Below, piece after piece: positions 16,923 through 26,266 of a stretch of 64,000 nt of DNA (the stretch's first letter is position 1; every line of letters starts with the position of its first letter). Under the pieces are notes generated by a model, which made no database searches, was not told where the DNA came from, and saw nothing but the letters and a program-made list of their open reading frames with translations. The position numbers and the translations under genes are program-made. Source of the stretch: Roseivivax lentus. GTDB lineage: Bacteria > Pseudomonadota > Alphaproteobacteria > Rhodobacterales > Rhodobacteraceae. The stretch lies in the NCBI RefSeq assembly GCF_900156805.1, contig NZ_FTOQ01000002.1:248001-312000 (forward strand). Direction: 5' to 3'.

Positions 16923-17531
16923 ATGACCAAGGCCTTTTCCCTTCCCCTTCCGGCGCTTCTTGCGCTGGCATTATCGGCGTCGGCCTGTACGACGATGACG
17001 CCCGCGGGCCTGATCGCGGCGTCGCGGCTCGATCCGCTCAACACGCCCCCGTCCGAAATCGCCGTTGCCGTCGGTGTGCCCGAAACCCTGCGGCTCGCCG
17101 ATGGCGACGCGGAATTCCGCATGGCGTTCCGGGGCGGCAGCGCGGCCTCGACGATCCTGCTGGAGGAGGTTGCGGAACTGCGGCTCGCCCCGGCGGGGCA
17201 GGCGGAGCCGCAACCGAATGCGACGGACGAGACCGTCTATGTCGCGCGGATCGCGCCCGAAGACACCGCGCGGATCGCCGCCCTGCAAGCGGAGATCCGC
17301 ACGCTGCGCGAGGCCGGGACGGACGGCGCCGGAACGCTGAACATCCGGGTGGTCGGCGGGTGTTATGTCGGCGCCGCGCCCGCGTCGATCATGGTCAGCA
17401 CATGGCTTCAGACCGCGCCCGCCGACGGCTTTGTTCCGCTGACCCGCCGGCAGGGCATGGTCCGGGCCCTCGGCGCGCGCGATGCCGCGATGCTGCTGGC
17501 GGAGCTTACGCCCTGCGACGCGGACGACTAG
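16923..17531 (+). CDS. Putative lipoprotein
   Basis: A 202-residue protein with a lipoprotein-type signal: MTKAFSLPLPALLALALSAS then AC, with cysteine around residue 21. The mature part is acidic, contains a possible short coiled coil (TARIAALQAEIRTLREAG) and two late cysteines (GGCYVG and TPCD) that could form a disulfide. AGGTG precedes ATG 16923; the earlier in-frame ATG at 16893 lacks a ribosome site. I do not recognise the family. It is divergent from the DUF2975/XRE pair. Confidence 0.72.
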   Translation: MTKAFSLPLPALLALALSASACTTMTPAGLIAASRLDPLNTPPSEIAVAVGVPETLRLADGDAEFRMAFRGGSAASTILLEEVAELRLAPAGQAEPQPNATDETVYVARIAPEDTARIAALQAEIRTLREAGTDGAGTLNIRVVGGCYVGAAPASIMVSTWLQTAPADGFVPLTRRQGMVRALGARDAAMLLAELTPCDADD

Positions 17532-17766
17532 GCGGTCATTGCGCCCATGCGCTGGGCTCCGATCGCCGGAGATTGAAAAAATTTCGCCGCGCCTGTCCAA
17601 TTCCGCGCGGCCCCTGCGTCATGGAGGTGAAAGCACCCGACGCTTTCGCAACCAAGGGGAAGACCGGACCGCGACACCGACGAAAAACCTAAGGGGGCAG
17701 CGGCCCCTTGGTGGCGGTGCGGGTCGCGACGGCCGGTGGGAGCCCCGAATCGAACAGGAGACCCTG

Positions 17767-18120
17767 ATGAAGTACACATTTCTGCTCTACTCCGACCCGA
17801 CCGGCTTTGCCGGGCTGACCGAAGAGGATTGGGCGCGCGAAAAGGAGGTCTACGGCGCCTATATCGGGGCGCTGAAGGCGGCCGGGATCTTCGTCTCGAC
17901 CGACTGGCTGCAACCGGTCGCGACCGCCACCACGCTCAGCACCCGGGACGGCAAGACCCGGATCGAGGACGGGCCCTTCGCCGAGACCGTGGAGACGCTG
18001 GGCGGCTATTTCGTCGTCGATCTGCCCGATCTCGATGCGGCGATCGCCTGGGCCGAAAAATGCCCCGCGGCACAATACGGCAAGGTGGAAATCCGCGCGA
18101 CCGCCATGGGCGATGGCTGA
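17767..18120 (+). CDS. YciI-like (DGPF domain) protein
   Basis: A 117-residue protein of the YCII-related/DGPF family: MKYTFLLYSDPTGF, then KTRIEDGPFAETVETLGGYF (the DGPF motif) and AIAWAEKCPAAQYGKVEIR. AGGAG lies upstream of ATG 17767. DGPF proteins are the standard partners of ECF42 sigma factors; here the last 8 bases overlap the sigma gene start (ATGGCTGA). The biochemical role is unknown. The 235-base gap before it shows no further gene. Confidence 0.9.
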   Translation: MKYTFLLYSDPTGFAGLTEEDWAREKEVYGAYIGALKAAGIFVSTDWLQPVATATTLSTRDGKTRIEDGPFAETVETLGGYFVVDLPDLDAAIAWAEKCPAAQYGKVEIRATAMGDG

Positions 18121-19357
18121 TCTCGGGGCAGGGCCCGCGGCGATCCCGCGGGCCATTGCGGAAGCGCGCGTGGCCCAGGTCGCGCGCGCCAGCTACGGGC
18201 GGCTGGTGGGCATCCTGTCGGCCCCGGCGGGCGACATCGCCGGGGCGGAGGACGCGCTGTCCGAGGCGCTGCAGGCGGCGCTTGTCACCTGGCCCGGCTC
18301 CGGCGTGCCGGACAATCCCGAGGGCTGGCTTGTGCGCGTGGCGCGCAACCGGATGACCGACGCGCATCGCCGGGCGCTGAAACGCGATCCCCTGCCGGTG
18401 GAAGCGCACGCGCTGCCGGTGTCTGGGACCCCCCAAGCCCCGCAAGACGACCCGCGCCTCGCGCTGCTCTTCGTCTGCGCCCATCCCGGCATCGCCGAGG
18501 CCGCGCGCGGCCCGCTGATGCTGCAGGCGGTTCTGGGCTTCACCGCGGCGGAGATCGCGCGAGCCTTTGTCGCCTCTCCGGCGGCCATGTCGAAGCTTCT
18601 GGTGCGCGCCAAGACGCGGATCAAGGCCAATGCCATGCCCTTCCGGGTGCCCGAAGGGGCGCTCAGGACCGAGCGGCTGCGCGACGTGACCGAGGCGATC
18701 TACGGCTGCTACGCGCTGGTCTGGCGCGAGGGGCCGGAGGCGGACGAAATGCAGCGCGAAGCCGTCTTCCTCGCGGACCTGCTGGCCACGGACATGCCCG
18801 ACGATTCCGAAGTCCTTGGGCTTTCGGCGCTTCTGGCCTTTCTGCATGCGCGCCGGTCCGCGCGGCTTGACGCGGGGCGCTACGTGCCGCTGCCGGACCA
18901 GCGGACGGAGCTATGGGATCACGCGCTTATCGCGGCGGCGGAGGCGCGGCTGAGACAGGCCTTCGAGCTTGGCCGTCCCGGGCGGTTCCAGATCGAGGCC
19001 GCCATTCAATCCGTCCATGCGGCGCGCGTCCGGACCGGCAAGACCGATCAGACGGCGCTTGCGGCGCTCTATGAGGGGCTCGTCCGCATCGCGCCCACGC
19101 TCGGCGCCCAAGTGAGCCGCGCGGCGGTCCTCGGCGCATTGCAGGGCGCGCAGGCCGGTCTGGCGGCGCTCGACATGATCGACGATGCGCGGCTTGCGAG
19201 GTTCCAGCCCTACTGGGCGGCCCGCGCCCATCTTCTCGCGCAGGCGGGCGCCGTGACCGAGGCGCGGGAGGCCTATGCCCGGGCCATCGCGCTGACCCAC
19301 GCGCCGCCCGAGCGCGCCTTCCTCGCCTCGGCGCGCGCCGCTCTCATGCAATCCTGA
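18113..19357 (+). CDS. ECF42-group RNA polymerase sigma factor
   Basis: A 414-residue sigma factor of the DUF6596/ECF42 type. Region 2 spans about residues 15-85 (AEDALSEALQAAL, DNPEGWLVRVARNRMTDAHR), region 4 about 110-165 (LQAVLGFTAAEIARAFVASP, AAMSKLLVRAKTRIKA), and the long C-terminal extension carries TPR-like helices (VTEAREAYARAIALT). In ECF42 systems this C-terminal domain replaces an anti-sigma factor and governs activity; targets are DGPF genes such as the one upstream. The overlap with the YciI gene indicates co-translation. Confidence 0.88.
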   Translation: MADLGAGPAAIPRAIAEARVAQVARASYGRLVGILSAPAGDIAGAEDALSEALQAALVTWPGSGVPDNPEGWLVRVARNRMTDAHRRALKRDPLPVEAHALPVSGTPQAPQDDPRLALLFVCAHPGIAEAARGPLMLQAVLGFTAAEIARAFVASPAAMSKLLVRAKTRIKANAMPFRVPEGALRTERLRDVTEAIYGCYALVWREGPEADEMQREAVFLADLLATDMPDDSEVLGLSALLAFLHARRSARLDAGRYVPLPDQRTELWDHALIAAAEARLRQAFELGRPGRFQIEAAIQSVHAARVRTGKTDQTALAALYEGLVRIAPTLGAQVSRAAVLGALQGAQAGLAALDMIDDARLARFQPYWAARAHLLAQAGAVTEAREAYARAIALTHAPPERAFLASARAALMQS

Positions 19358-19392
19358 TCCGCACCGCGCGGCATTCTCGAAGGACACAGCCG

Positions 19393-19794
19393 ATGCACGA
19401 TCTCGCCGCCCGCCGAAGCGCGCTTTCCTTTCTCTGGCTCTCGGTGGCGCTCAACATCGCCTTTGCCGACATCCTCGGGCTCTTCACGCCGGGCGTGCTG
19501 GGTCAGGTCATGGACGGCGTGATCGAAGGCGTCGCGCTGTCCGAGCGCCTGATGCTGGTCGCGGCTGTGTTCATCGAGGTGCCCGTCGCGATGATCGTTG
19601 CCATGCAGGTGATGCCCCGGCGCGCATGGCGGCCGGTCAATTCTGCCGCCGCCGTCGTGACGGCGCTGTTTGTGCTGGGCGGCGGATCGCTGAAACCCCA
19701 TTACGTGTTCTTCGCGACCTGCGAAATTCTGGCGCTGTGCGCGATTGTGTGGCTTGTCTGGCGGAGCCCCGCAGCCGAACCGGAACGCATGTGA
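19393..19794 (+). CDS. DUF6326 family membrane protein
   Basis: A 133-residue protein with four predicted membrane helices: FLWLSVALNIAFADILGLF, LMLVAAVFIEVPVAMIVAM, AAAVVTALFVLGGGSLKPHY and FATCEILALCAIVWLVW. The F-A-D-I-L-G-L-F and GGGS motifs fit DUF6326. It lies 35 bases after the ECF42 gene and is probably part of that unit or regulon. No function is known. Confidence 0.75.
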   Translation: MHDLAARRSALSFLWLSVALNIAFADILGLFTPGVLGQVMDGVIEGVALSERLMLVAAVFIEVPVAMIVAMQVMPRRAWRPVNSAAAVVTALFVLGGGSLKPHYVFFATCEILALCAIVWLVWRSPAAEPERM

Positions 19795-19878
19795 CGCGCA
19801 ACCTTGGTGCGGGGCGGAACACGGACCGGATCGCGCCCAAGCCCGGCGAATCCCGATACTGAAAAGTCTGGAGATCAG

Positions 19879-19954
19879 TGGTGAGCCGTGCAGGATTCGA
19901 ACCTGCGACCCACTGATTAAAAGTCAGTTGCTCTACCAACTGAGCTAACGGCCC
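19879..19954 (-). tRNA. tRNA-Lys (TTT)
   Basis: The minus strand folds into a cloverleaf: acceptor GGGCCGT/ACGGCTC, D arm TTAGCTCAGTTGG, anticodon loop with TTT (CTTTTAA), T arm GGTTCGAATCC, discriminator A and an encoded CCA. Confidence 0.96.
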
Positions 19955-20070
19955 ACTGGCGCGGTACTTAGAAACAGCGCCTGACAGGGTCAACCCAAAA
20001 AATCCGGAAAACCGAAGGGTTGCGCCACGGCCTCTGGAAAGCGGGCGGGCAGGGGCGTATATGCGCGGCC

Positions 20071-20904
20071 ATGATAGAGGCGCATGACAGTTTGGCTTTC
20101 ATGAAGATGCACGGGCTCGGCAACGACTTCGTCGTGCTGGATGCGCGCGCGCGGGCCATCGAGGTCACGCCGGCCCTCGCGCGGGCGCTGGGGGACCGGC
20201 ATCGCGGCGTGGGCTTCGACCAGCTCGCGCTCATTGAGGCCCGGGGCACGGGCGATGCGCATCTGACCTTCTACAATGCCGACGGCTCGACCTCGGCGGC
20301 CTGCGGCAATGCCACGCGCTGCATCGCCGATTTCCTGATGCGCGAAAGCGGCGCGCTGGCGCTGACGCTGACCACCGATCGCGGCGCCTTGCCGGCGCGG
20401 CGGGTCGAGGGCGGCGCGGTGTCGGTGAATATGGGGCCGCCGCAGCTCGATTGGGCCGAGGTGCCGCTGGCCGAAGCCATGGACACGCTGGAACTGCCCA
20501 TCGAGGGCGCGCCCACCGCGACCGGCATGGGCAATCCGCATTGCACCTTCTTCGTCGAGGATGCCGAGGCCCTTCCGCTCGAGACCTTCGGGCCGCGCTA
20601 CGAGCATCACCCGCTTTACCCCGAGCGCACCAACGTGCAGGTGGCCCAGATCGTCGGAGAGGATCACATCCGAATGCGTGTCTGGGAACGCGGCGTGGGC
20701 GTCACGCTGGCTTCGGGCTCGTCCTCCTGCGCGACCGCGGTGGCGGCGGCGCGGCGCGGCCTGACCGGACGCCGGGTGCGGATCGACCTCGATGGCGGCA
20801 CGCTCGAGATCGACTGGCGCGAGGACGGCGTCTGGATGACCGGGGGCACCGCGCATGTCTTCGACGGGGTGCTGACACCCGCCTGGCTGGGTCTGAACGC
20901 ATGA
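20071..20904 (+). CDS. dapF: Diaminopimelate epimerase
   Basis: A 277-residue cofactor-independent racemase converting LL- to meso-diaminopimelate for lysine and peptidoglycan. [18 protein letters not shown] is the N-terminal signature; the two catalytic cysteines are in ACGNATRC (about residue 76) and SGSSSCATA (about 220). ATG 20071 (MIEAHDS) is chosen; upstream in-frame codons do not match the family. Its stop overlaps the mtaB start (ATGA). Confidence 0.95.
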   Translation: MIEAHDSLAFMKMHGLGNDFVVLDARARAIEVTPALARALGDRHRGVGFDQLALIEARGTGDAHLTFYNADGSTSAACGNATRCIADFLMRESGALALTLTTDRGALPARRVEGGAVSVNMGPPQLDWAEVPLAEAMDTLELPIEGAPTATGMGNPHCTFFVEDAEALPLETFGPRYEHHPLYPERTNVQVAQIVGEDHIRMRVWERGVGVTLASGSSSCATAVAAARRGLTGRRVRIDLDGGTLEIDWREDGVWMTGGTAHVFDGVLTPAWLGLNA

Positions 20905-22160
20905 CCGCCGCGCCGCCGAAATTCACCACGATGGGGTGCCGCCTCAACGCCTACGAGACCGAGGCGATGAAGCGCATGGCCGAGGATGCGGGCCTGTCGG
21001 GCGCGCATGTCATCAATACCTGCGCCGTGACCTCCGAGGCGGTGCGCAAGGCGCGTCAGGAAATCCGCCGCCTGCGCCGCGAGAACCCCGAGGCGCGCAT
21101 CATCGTCACCGGCTGCGCCGCCCAGACCGAGCCCGAGACCTTCGCCGCGATGGAGGAGGTCGATCAGGTCATCGGCAATTCCGAGAAGATGACCCCCGGC
21201 GTCTGGCGCGACATGGCCGCCGATTTCGTGGGCGAGACGGAGCGCGTGCGCGTCAACGACATCATGTCGGTGACCGAGACCGCGACGCATCTCATCGACG
21301 GCTTCGGCACCCGCAGCCGCGCCTATGTGCAGGTCCAGAACGGCTGTGATCACCGCTGCACCTTCTGCATCATCCCCTACGGACGCGGCAATTCGCGTTC
21401 GGTGCCCGCGGGTGTCGTGGTCGATCAGATCAAGCGGCTGGTGCAGGAAGGCTTCAACGAGGTGGTCCTGACCGGCGTCGATCTGACCTCCTGGGGGGCG
21501 GATCTGCCCGCCGGGCCCAAGCTCGGCGATCTGGTCATGCGGATCCTGAAGCTGGTGCCGGATCTGCCGCGGCTACGGATCAGCAGCATCGATTCGATCG
21601 AGGTGGACGAAAACCTGATGCAGGCCATCGCCACCGAGAAGCGCCTGATGCCGCATCTGCACCTGTCGCTGCAGCATGGCGACGACCTGATCCTGAAGCG
21701 CATGAAGCGGCGGCATCTGCGCGACGACGCGATCCGCTTCTCCGAAGAGGCGCGGAAACTGCGCCCCGAGATGACCTTCGGCGCCGATATCATCGCGGGG
21801 TTCCCGACCGAGACCGAGGCGCATTTCGACAATTCGCTGCGGCTGGTGGAGGAATGCGGCCTGACCTGGCTGCATGTCTTTCCCTATTCCCCGCGTCCCG
21901 GGACGCCCGCCGCGCGCATGCCGCAGGTCGACGGCCGCGCGATCAAGGACCGGGCCCGCCGCCTGCGGGAAGCCGGTCAGCGCGCGGTGGCACGGCATCT
22001 CGCCGCGCAGTCGGGCCGGACCCACAACGTGCTGATGGAGGCCCCCGACATGGGGCGGACGGAGCAGTTCACCGAAGTGCGATTCGCCGTGGCCCGGACC
22101 GAGGGGCAGATCGTGCCTGCGACGATCCGCGGCAACGATGGGCAGACGCTGATCGCCTGA
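20901..22160 (+). CDS. mtaB: tRNA t6A37 methylthiotransferase
   Basis: A 419-residue radical-SAM methylthiotransferase. The N-terminal UPF0004 domain has cysteines in TMGCRLN, NTCAVT and GCAAQ that hold the auxiliary cluster; [18 protein letters not shown] is the radical-SAM CxxxCxxC; a TRAM-like end follows (VLMEAP...EVRFA). The order of motifs and the GCRLN loop fit MtaB, which converts t6A37 to ms2t6A37 in tRNA, rather than MiaB or RimO. Translationally coupled to dapF by a 4-base overlap. Confidence 0.92.
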   Translation: MTAAPPKFTTMGCRLNAYETEAMKRMAEDAGLSGAHVINTCAVTSEAVRKARQEIRRLRRENPEARIIVTGCAAQTEPETFAAMEEVDQVIGNSEKMTPGVWRDMAADFVGETERVRVNDIMSVTETATHLIDGFGTRSRAYVQVQNGCDHRCTFCIIPYGRGNSRSVPAGVVVDQIKRLVQEGFNEVVLTGVDLTSWGADLPAGPKLGDLVMRILKLVPDLPRLRISSIDSIEVDENLMQAIATEKRLMPHLHLSLQHGDDLILKRMKRRHLRDDAIRFSEEARKLRPEMTFGADIIAGFPTETEAHFDNSLRLVEECGLTWLHVFPYSPRPGTPAARMPQVDGRAIKDRARRLREAGQRAVARHLAAQSGRTHNVLMEAPDMGRTEQFTEVRFAVARTEGQIVPATIRGNDGQTLIA

Positions 22161-22199
22161 GCCATTGCAGCGATCCGCTGCATCCGGCATCAGGGGCGG

Positions 22200-22892
22200 A
22201 TGAAACTCGCCACGCAAGCTCTGTTCGTGCACCTGCTGACCGCCACGGGTGCGGTCTTCGCCATGCTGGCTCTCCTCGCCGCGGCGGAGGAGAAATGGTC
22301 GATCATGTTCCTCTGGCTCGTCGTGGCCTTCGCGGTGGACGGGATCGACGGCCCGCTCGCGCGGCGCTACCAGGTGTCGGTGAACGCGGCGCGCTTCGAC
22401 GGCGTGCTGCTGGATCTCATCATCGATTACCTGACTTACGTCTTCATCCCGGCCTTCGCGCTCTTCCAGTCGGGGCTGCTGCCGGGCTGGACGGGATGGT
22501 TCGCGATCATCGTCATCACCTACGCCTCGGCGATGTATTTCGCCGACACGCGCATGAAGACCGACGATTACTCGTTCGAGGGCTTTCCGGGCTGCTGGAA
22601 CATGCTGGTGCTGGTCCTTTTCGCGGTGAAGCCCGCCCTGTGGGTGATCGTGGTGCTGGTGGCGTTGCTGGCGGTGGCGATGTTCCTGCCGCTCAAATTC
22701 GTGCACCCGGTGCGCACGGCGCGCTGGCGGGTGCTGACGCTGCCCATCGCGCTGTTCTGGACGGGCTGCGCGGGCTGGGCGGCGTGGTTCGATTTCTATC
22801 CCGACAGCTGGGCGATCTGGGGACTCGTGGGAAGCTCGGTCTATCTGCTCGGGGCAGGGATTGCGCAGCAGGTTTTCCTAGCGAAGGGATGA
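22200..22892 (+). CDS. pcs: Phosphatidylcholine synthase
   Basis: A 230-residue membrane CDP-alcohol phosphatidyltransferase with about seven helices. The motif DGPLAR-x12-G-x3-D-x3-D (residues 48-74) has the 12-residue insertion spacing of bacterial Pcs rather than the usual 8-residue spacing, and YFADTRMKTDDYSFEGFP follows as in Pcs. It condenses choline with CDP-diacylglycerol to make phosphatidylcholine. Mn2+-dependent by family. It lies 39 bases after mtaB. Confidence 0.9.
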   Translation: MKLATQALFVHLLTATGAVFAMLALLAAAEEKWSIMFLWLVVAFAVDGIDGPLARRYQVSVNAARFDGVLLDLIIDYLTYVFIPAFALFQSGLLPGWTGWFAIIVITYASAMYFADTRMKTDDYSFEGFPGCWNMLVLVLFAVKPALWVIVVLVALLAVAMFLPLKFVHPVRTARWRVLTLPIALFWTGCAGWAAWFDFYPDSWAIWGLVGSSVYLLGAGIAQQVFLAKG

Positions 22893-22897
22893 GTGCG

Positions 22898-22916
22898 GGG
22901 CGGGTTTTCCCCGCCC
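22898..22916 (+). terminator. Hairpin after pcs
   Basis: GGGCGGG (22898-22904), loop TTTTC, CCCGCCC (22910-22916), six bases after the pcs stop. It has no T tract, so termination is only possible. The rest of the gap to 23104 shows no gene. Confidence 0.4.
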
Positions 22917-23104
22917 TGATGATCACGACCGCGCGGGGCAGCGGCTGAAGGCCGCCCCCCGGCATAGCGATTTGGTGGCGCCGGGCGCGTCGTGCCTATG
23001 ACGCGCGGACCTCGGACGACACCGCGCGCCTGTCGGCGGTCCGGATCGCCGTACCGTGGCCCGCCGCTGTGCAGGCGACCGGCTGATCGGGGGCGCCACC
23101 CGCC

Positions 23105-23914
23105 TCAGGCTTTCAAACGATACCCCGTCCGGAACATCCGCCAGGCCACGAGGTTGATCGCCACCGTCGAGACGAGACCGATCGCCAGTCCGAGCGTGGG
23201 ATCCGCGTCCGAGACCCCGATCATGCCGTAGCGCGCGCCGTCGATGAGGTAGAAGATCGGGTTGAAATAGGTGATCTCGCGCAGGCCCGTGGGCAGCGCC
23301 TCGACCGAGTAGAAGGTGCCCGACAGGAACGCCAGCGGGGTGACCACGAAATTGGTGATCGCGGCCATCTGGTCGAACTTGTCGGCGAAGATCGCGGCGA
23401 CGATGCCGATCCCCGCGAGAAACGCCGCGCCGGTGACGATGAAGACGAGCGCCGTCAGCGGATGCGCGGGCCAGATGCCCAGGATCAGCCCCAGCGCCAG
23501 CGCGATCACCACCGCGACGATCAGCCCGCGCGCGATGCCGCCCGCAAGATAGCCCAGCACCATCTCGGCCCCCGAGAGGGGCGGCATCAGCGTGTCGACG
23601 ATATTGCCCTGCACCTTGGCCACGACGATGGAGGAGGAGGTATTCGCGAAGGCGTTCTGGATCACCGTCATCATCAGGATGCCGGGGGCGATGAAGGTGG
23701 TGAAGGGCACGCCCATCACGTCGCCGCGCCGCGGGCCGATCGCGATCGAGAAGATCAGCATGAACAATCCCGCCGTCACCAAGGGCGCCAGCAGGGTCTG
23801 GGTCCAGACATTGACGAAGCGCAGAACCTCGCGCTCGGCCAGCGTATAGAGCCCCATCCAGTTGACGCGGCCGAAGCGGCGGGTCCCGTGGGCGGGCGAT
23901 ATCGTGTCGGGCAT
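23105..23914 (-). CDS. ABC-2 type transporter permease
   Basis: A 269-residue membrane protein with six predicted helices, matching ABC-2 permeases of the YadH/NodJ kind: LREITYFNPIFYLIDGARYGMIG near residue 225 is the family signature, and FTTFIAPGILMMTVIQNAFANTS precedes it. It would export a polysaccharide, lipid or drug with a separate ATPase. No ATP-binding gene lies beside it, so the partner is elsewhere or shared. It is divergent from gcrA. Confidence 0.88.
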   Translation of the reverse strand: MPDTISPAHGTRRFGRVNWMGLYTLAEREVLRFVNVWTQTLLAPLVTAGLFMLIFSIAIGPRRGDVMGVPFTTFIAPGILMMTVIQNAFANTSSSIVVAKVQGNIVDTLMPPLSGAEMVLGYLAGGIARGLIVAVVIALALGLILGIWPAHPLTALVFIVTGAAFLAGIGIVAAIFADKFDQMAAITNFVVTPLAFLSGTFYSVEALPTGLREITYFNPIFYLIDGARYGMIGVSDADPTLGLAIGLVSTVAINLVAWRMFRTGYRLKA

Positions 23915-24018
23915 AAGCTCTCCGGGTTGTTATGTCGGGCGTTGATACTTAGAATAGGGGACGAAGACGAGATGTCAGGCGGCTCTGTCCCAGAGCCGCT
24001 TTATTCATTGAGGTGGCC

Positions 24019-24600
24019 ATGTCCTGGACCGACGAACGCGTCGAAACTCTGAAGAAAATGTGGGCCGATGGCCAGTCGGCGAGCCAGATCGCCAAGGAAC
24101 TGGGCGGCGTCACCCGCAATGCCGTGATCGGCAAGGTGCACAGGCTCGGCCTGTCGAACCGCGCCGGCGCCGAGCCCGCGGAGGCTGCGGCGCCCAAGGC
24201 CGAGGCACCGAAGCCCAAGGCCGAACCGAAGGCCGCCAAGCCCGCGCCCGCACCGGCGCCCGAGACCGAGGCGCCCGTGCTCGAGACCAAGTCGGCAAAT
24301 CCCGGCGCCACCCCGCCGCGTCCCAAGATCATCCCGGCGGGCCAGCCCCTGCCGCCGCAACCCTCGGCCAACGAGATCAGCCCCGAGGCGCTCGCCAAGG
24401 TCAACGCGGTCGAGAAGAAGGCCAAGAAGATCACGCTGATGGAGCTGACCGAGCGGACCTGCAAATGGCCGGTGGGCGACCCCGCGACCGAGGATTTCTG
24501 GTTCTGCGGCCTGCCGGTGCAACAGGGCAAGCCCTATTGCGAAGCGCATGTGGGCGTGGCGTTTCAGCCGATGTCCTCGCGGCGCGACCGTCGGCGGTAA
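24019..24600 (+). CDS. gcrA: Cell cycle regulator GcrA
   Basis: A 193-residue alphaproteobacterial transcription factor. Residues 1-45 (MSWTDERVETLKKMWADGQS, ASQIAKELGGVTRNAVIGKV) are the DNA-binding domain that reads methylated GANTC sites; a long Ala/Pro/Lys/Glu linker (50-125) follows; the C-terminal sigma-70-binding domain has CKWPVGDP, FCGLPV and YCEAH. GcrA activates cell-cycle genes together with sigma-70 and CcrM methylation. ATG 24019 with GAGG upstream is used instead of GTG 24013. Confidence 0.96.
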   Translation: MSWTDERVETLKKMWADGQSASQIAKELGGVTRNAVIGKVHRLGLSNRAGAEPAEAAAPKAEAPKPKAEPKAAKPAPAPAPETEAPVLETKSANPGATPPRPKIIPAGQPLPPQPSANEISPEALAKVNAVEKKAKKITLMELTERTCKWPVGDPATEDFWFCGLPVQQGKPYCEAHVGVAFQPMSSRRDRRR

Positions 24601-24678
24601 CGTGCCGGACAGGGGCCGCGACCGGGCCGCTCCGGGCGATCGAGTTGAACCCGGACGCGGCGCTGCCATATTGCCCGC

Positions 24679-25347
24679 ATGACCTCGCGTTTCTTGCCTT
24701 CCCTGATCTGCGTGGCGCTGCTGGCGCCCGGCGCCGCCTCGGCCCATCCGCATATCTTCATCGACACCGCCTTCGAGCTCCTGCGCGATGCCGAGGGGCG
24801 GGCTGTCGCCATTCGGATCGACTGGGCCTATGACGAGTTCTACTCGCTTCTGCTGATCGAGGAGAACGGCCTCGACCGGGACAGCGACGGGCTGCCGGAG
24901 CCCGGCCCGCTGGCCGAATATGCCGGACGGGATGTCGATTGGGAGGCCGGTTTCCCGGGCGATTTCGTTCTGGCCGCCGATGGCGTGGCCGTCGCGCTGG
25001 AGCGGCCGGTGGATCATGCGGCGCGGTTTGAGGCCGGGCGCATCGTCACCTCGCACACCCGTCCGCTGGCCGAGCCGCTCGATGTCGCTGCGCATCGCGT
25101 GACCGCGCAATCCTACGATCCCACCTATTTCGTGGCCTATGACGTGCCGCAGGTGCCGACCGTGTCGGGGCAGCCCGCCTGCGTCTTCACCCGCGAGGCG
25201 GCGGATCGCGCCGCGGCTCAGGCGGAATACGGCGACCAGCTGGCCCAGATCGACGCGGGCGACGATCCGTTCGAGGAAATCGAGCTTCCGGATATCGGGG
25301 TGATGTTCGCTGACACCTTCGTCCTGTCATGCGCCGCCTCGTCCTGA
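24679..25347 (+). CDS. DUF1007 family periplasmic protein
   Basis: A 222-residue protein with a signal peptide (LPSLICVALLAPGAASA) followed by HPHIFIDTAFELL, the conserved DUF1007 start with metal-like histidines, and IRIDWAYDEFYSLLL. DUF1007 genes sit beside nickel/cobalt or zinc transporters, as here, where its end overlaps the transporter by 19 bases. A periplasmic metal-handling role is inferred. Two cysteines (QPACVF and LSCAAS) could form a disulfide. Confidence 0.85.
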   Translation: MTSRFLPSLICVALLAPGAASAHPHIFIDTAFELLRDAEGRAVAIRIDWAYDEFYSLLLIEENGLDRDSDGLPEPGPLAEYAGRDVDWEAGFPGDFVLAADGVAVALERPVDHAARFEAGRIVTSHTRPLAEPLDVAAHRVTAQSYDPTYFVAYDVPQVPTVSGQPACVFTREAADRAAAQAEYGDQLAQIDAGDDPFEEIELPDIGVMFADTFVLSCAASS

Positions 25348-26210
25348 TTTTGCCCGTCGCGCTGGCCGCGGCGCTGGTCTGGGGGCTTGCGACCGGGCAG
25401 GACGCGGCGCTGGCGCGCTGGGCCGCCGAGATGCAGCGCGAGTTCCAGAACGCGCTGGCGGGCAATCTGCGCGCCCAACGCAGCGGAACCGCCGGTGCCT
25501 TCGCGGCCTTCCTCGCGCTCTGCTTCGGCTACGGCTTCTTTCACGCGCTGGGACCGGGCCACGGCAAGGTGGTGGTCGGCGGTTATGGCGTGGCGCGGCA
25601 GGTGCCGGTGCTGCGGCTGTCCCTGATCGCGCTGCTCTCGGCCTTCGCGCAGGCGCTGAGCGCGATCCTGATCGTGCTGGCGGGGCTGTTCCTGCTGAAC
25701 TGGAGCCGCACGCAGATGACCGACACGGCGACCGACATGATGGTCCCGGTCAGCGGGGCGGCGATCGGACTGGTCGGTCTGTGGCTGGCCTTCCGGGGCG
25801 CGCGCGGGGCCTGGCGTAGCTGGCGCCCGCAGGGTGCGGCGGCGGGGCACGATCACGCGGGCTGCGGCCACAGCCACGGCCCGTCCATGTCGGATCTGCG
25901 GCGGGCCACGAACCTGCGCGAAGCCGCGGCGCTGATCGTCAGCATCGGCATCCGGCCCTGTTCCGGCGCCATCCTGCTTCTGGTGCTGACCTGGTACATG
26001 GGCAATCTCGGCGCGGGCATCCTCGGCACGCTGGCGATGTCGGCGGGCACGGCCGGGCTGACCATCCTCGTCGCGGTGCTGAGCGTGACCGCGCGGGAAA
26101 GCACGGCGCTGTCGCTGGGCGAAACCCGCATGGCGCAGGTCGTGGCGCCCGCGCTGGAACTACTGGCCGGAGCGGCGATCATCGCCTTCGGCTGGCAGAT
26201 GATCGGCTGA
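25329..26210 (+). CDS. Nickel/cobalt transporter (NicO/RcnA-like)
   Basis: A 293-residue membrane protein with about six helices. GYGFFHALGPGHGKVVVGGY is the HAxGPGHGK metal motif in the first conserved helix; the cytoplasmic loop is histidine-rich (HDHAGCGHSHG, about residue 177); SIGIRPCSGAILLL is the second conserved motif. This combination marks the NicO family, which includes the exporter RcnA. Direction of transport is not settled by sequence. Coupled to the DUF1007 gene by overlap. Confidence 0.9.
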   Translation: MRRLVLILPVALAAALVWGLATGQDAALARWAAEMQREFQNALAGNLRAQRSGTAGAFAAFLALCFGYGFFHALGPGHGKVVVGGYGVARQVPVLRLSLIALLSAFAQALSAILIVLAGLFLLNWSRTQMTDTATDMMVPVSGAAIGLVGLWLAFRGARGAWRSWRPQGAAAGHDHAGCGHSHGPSMSDLRRATNLREAAALIVSIGIRPCSGAILLLVLTWYMGNLGAGILGTLAMSAGTAGLTILVAVLSVTARESTALSLGETRMAQVVAPALELLAGAAIIAFGWQMIG

Positions 26211-26266
26211 GCCTTCGCGGGCGCTGACCACTTCCCCCGGCATCGCCGCTCCGCTATAGCGCGGCC

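Noticed and set aside
23105-23914. Complete ABC exporter
   Set aside because: Only the permease is present; no ATPase gene lies next to it on either side.
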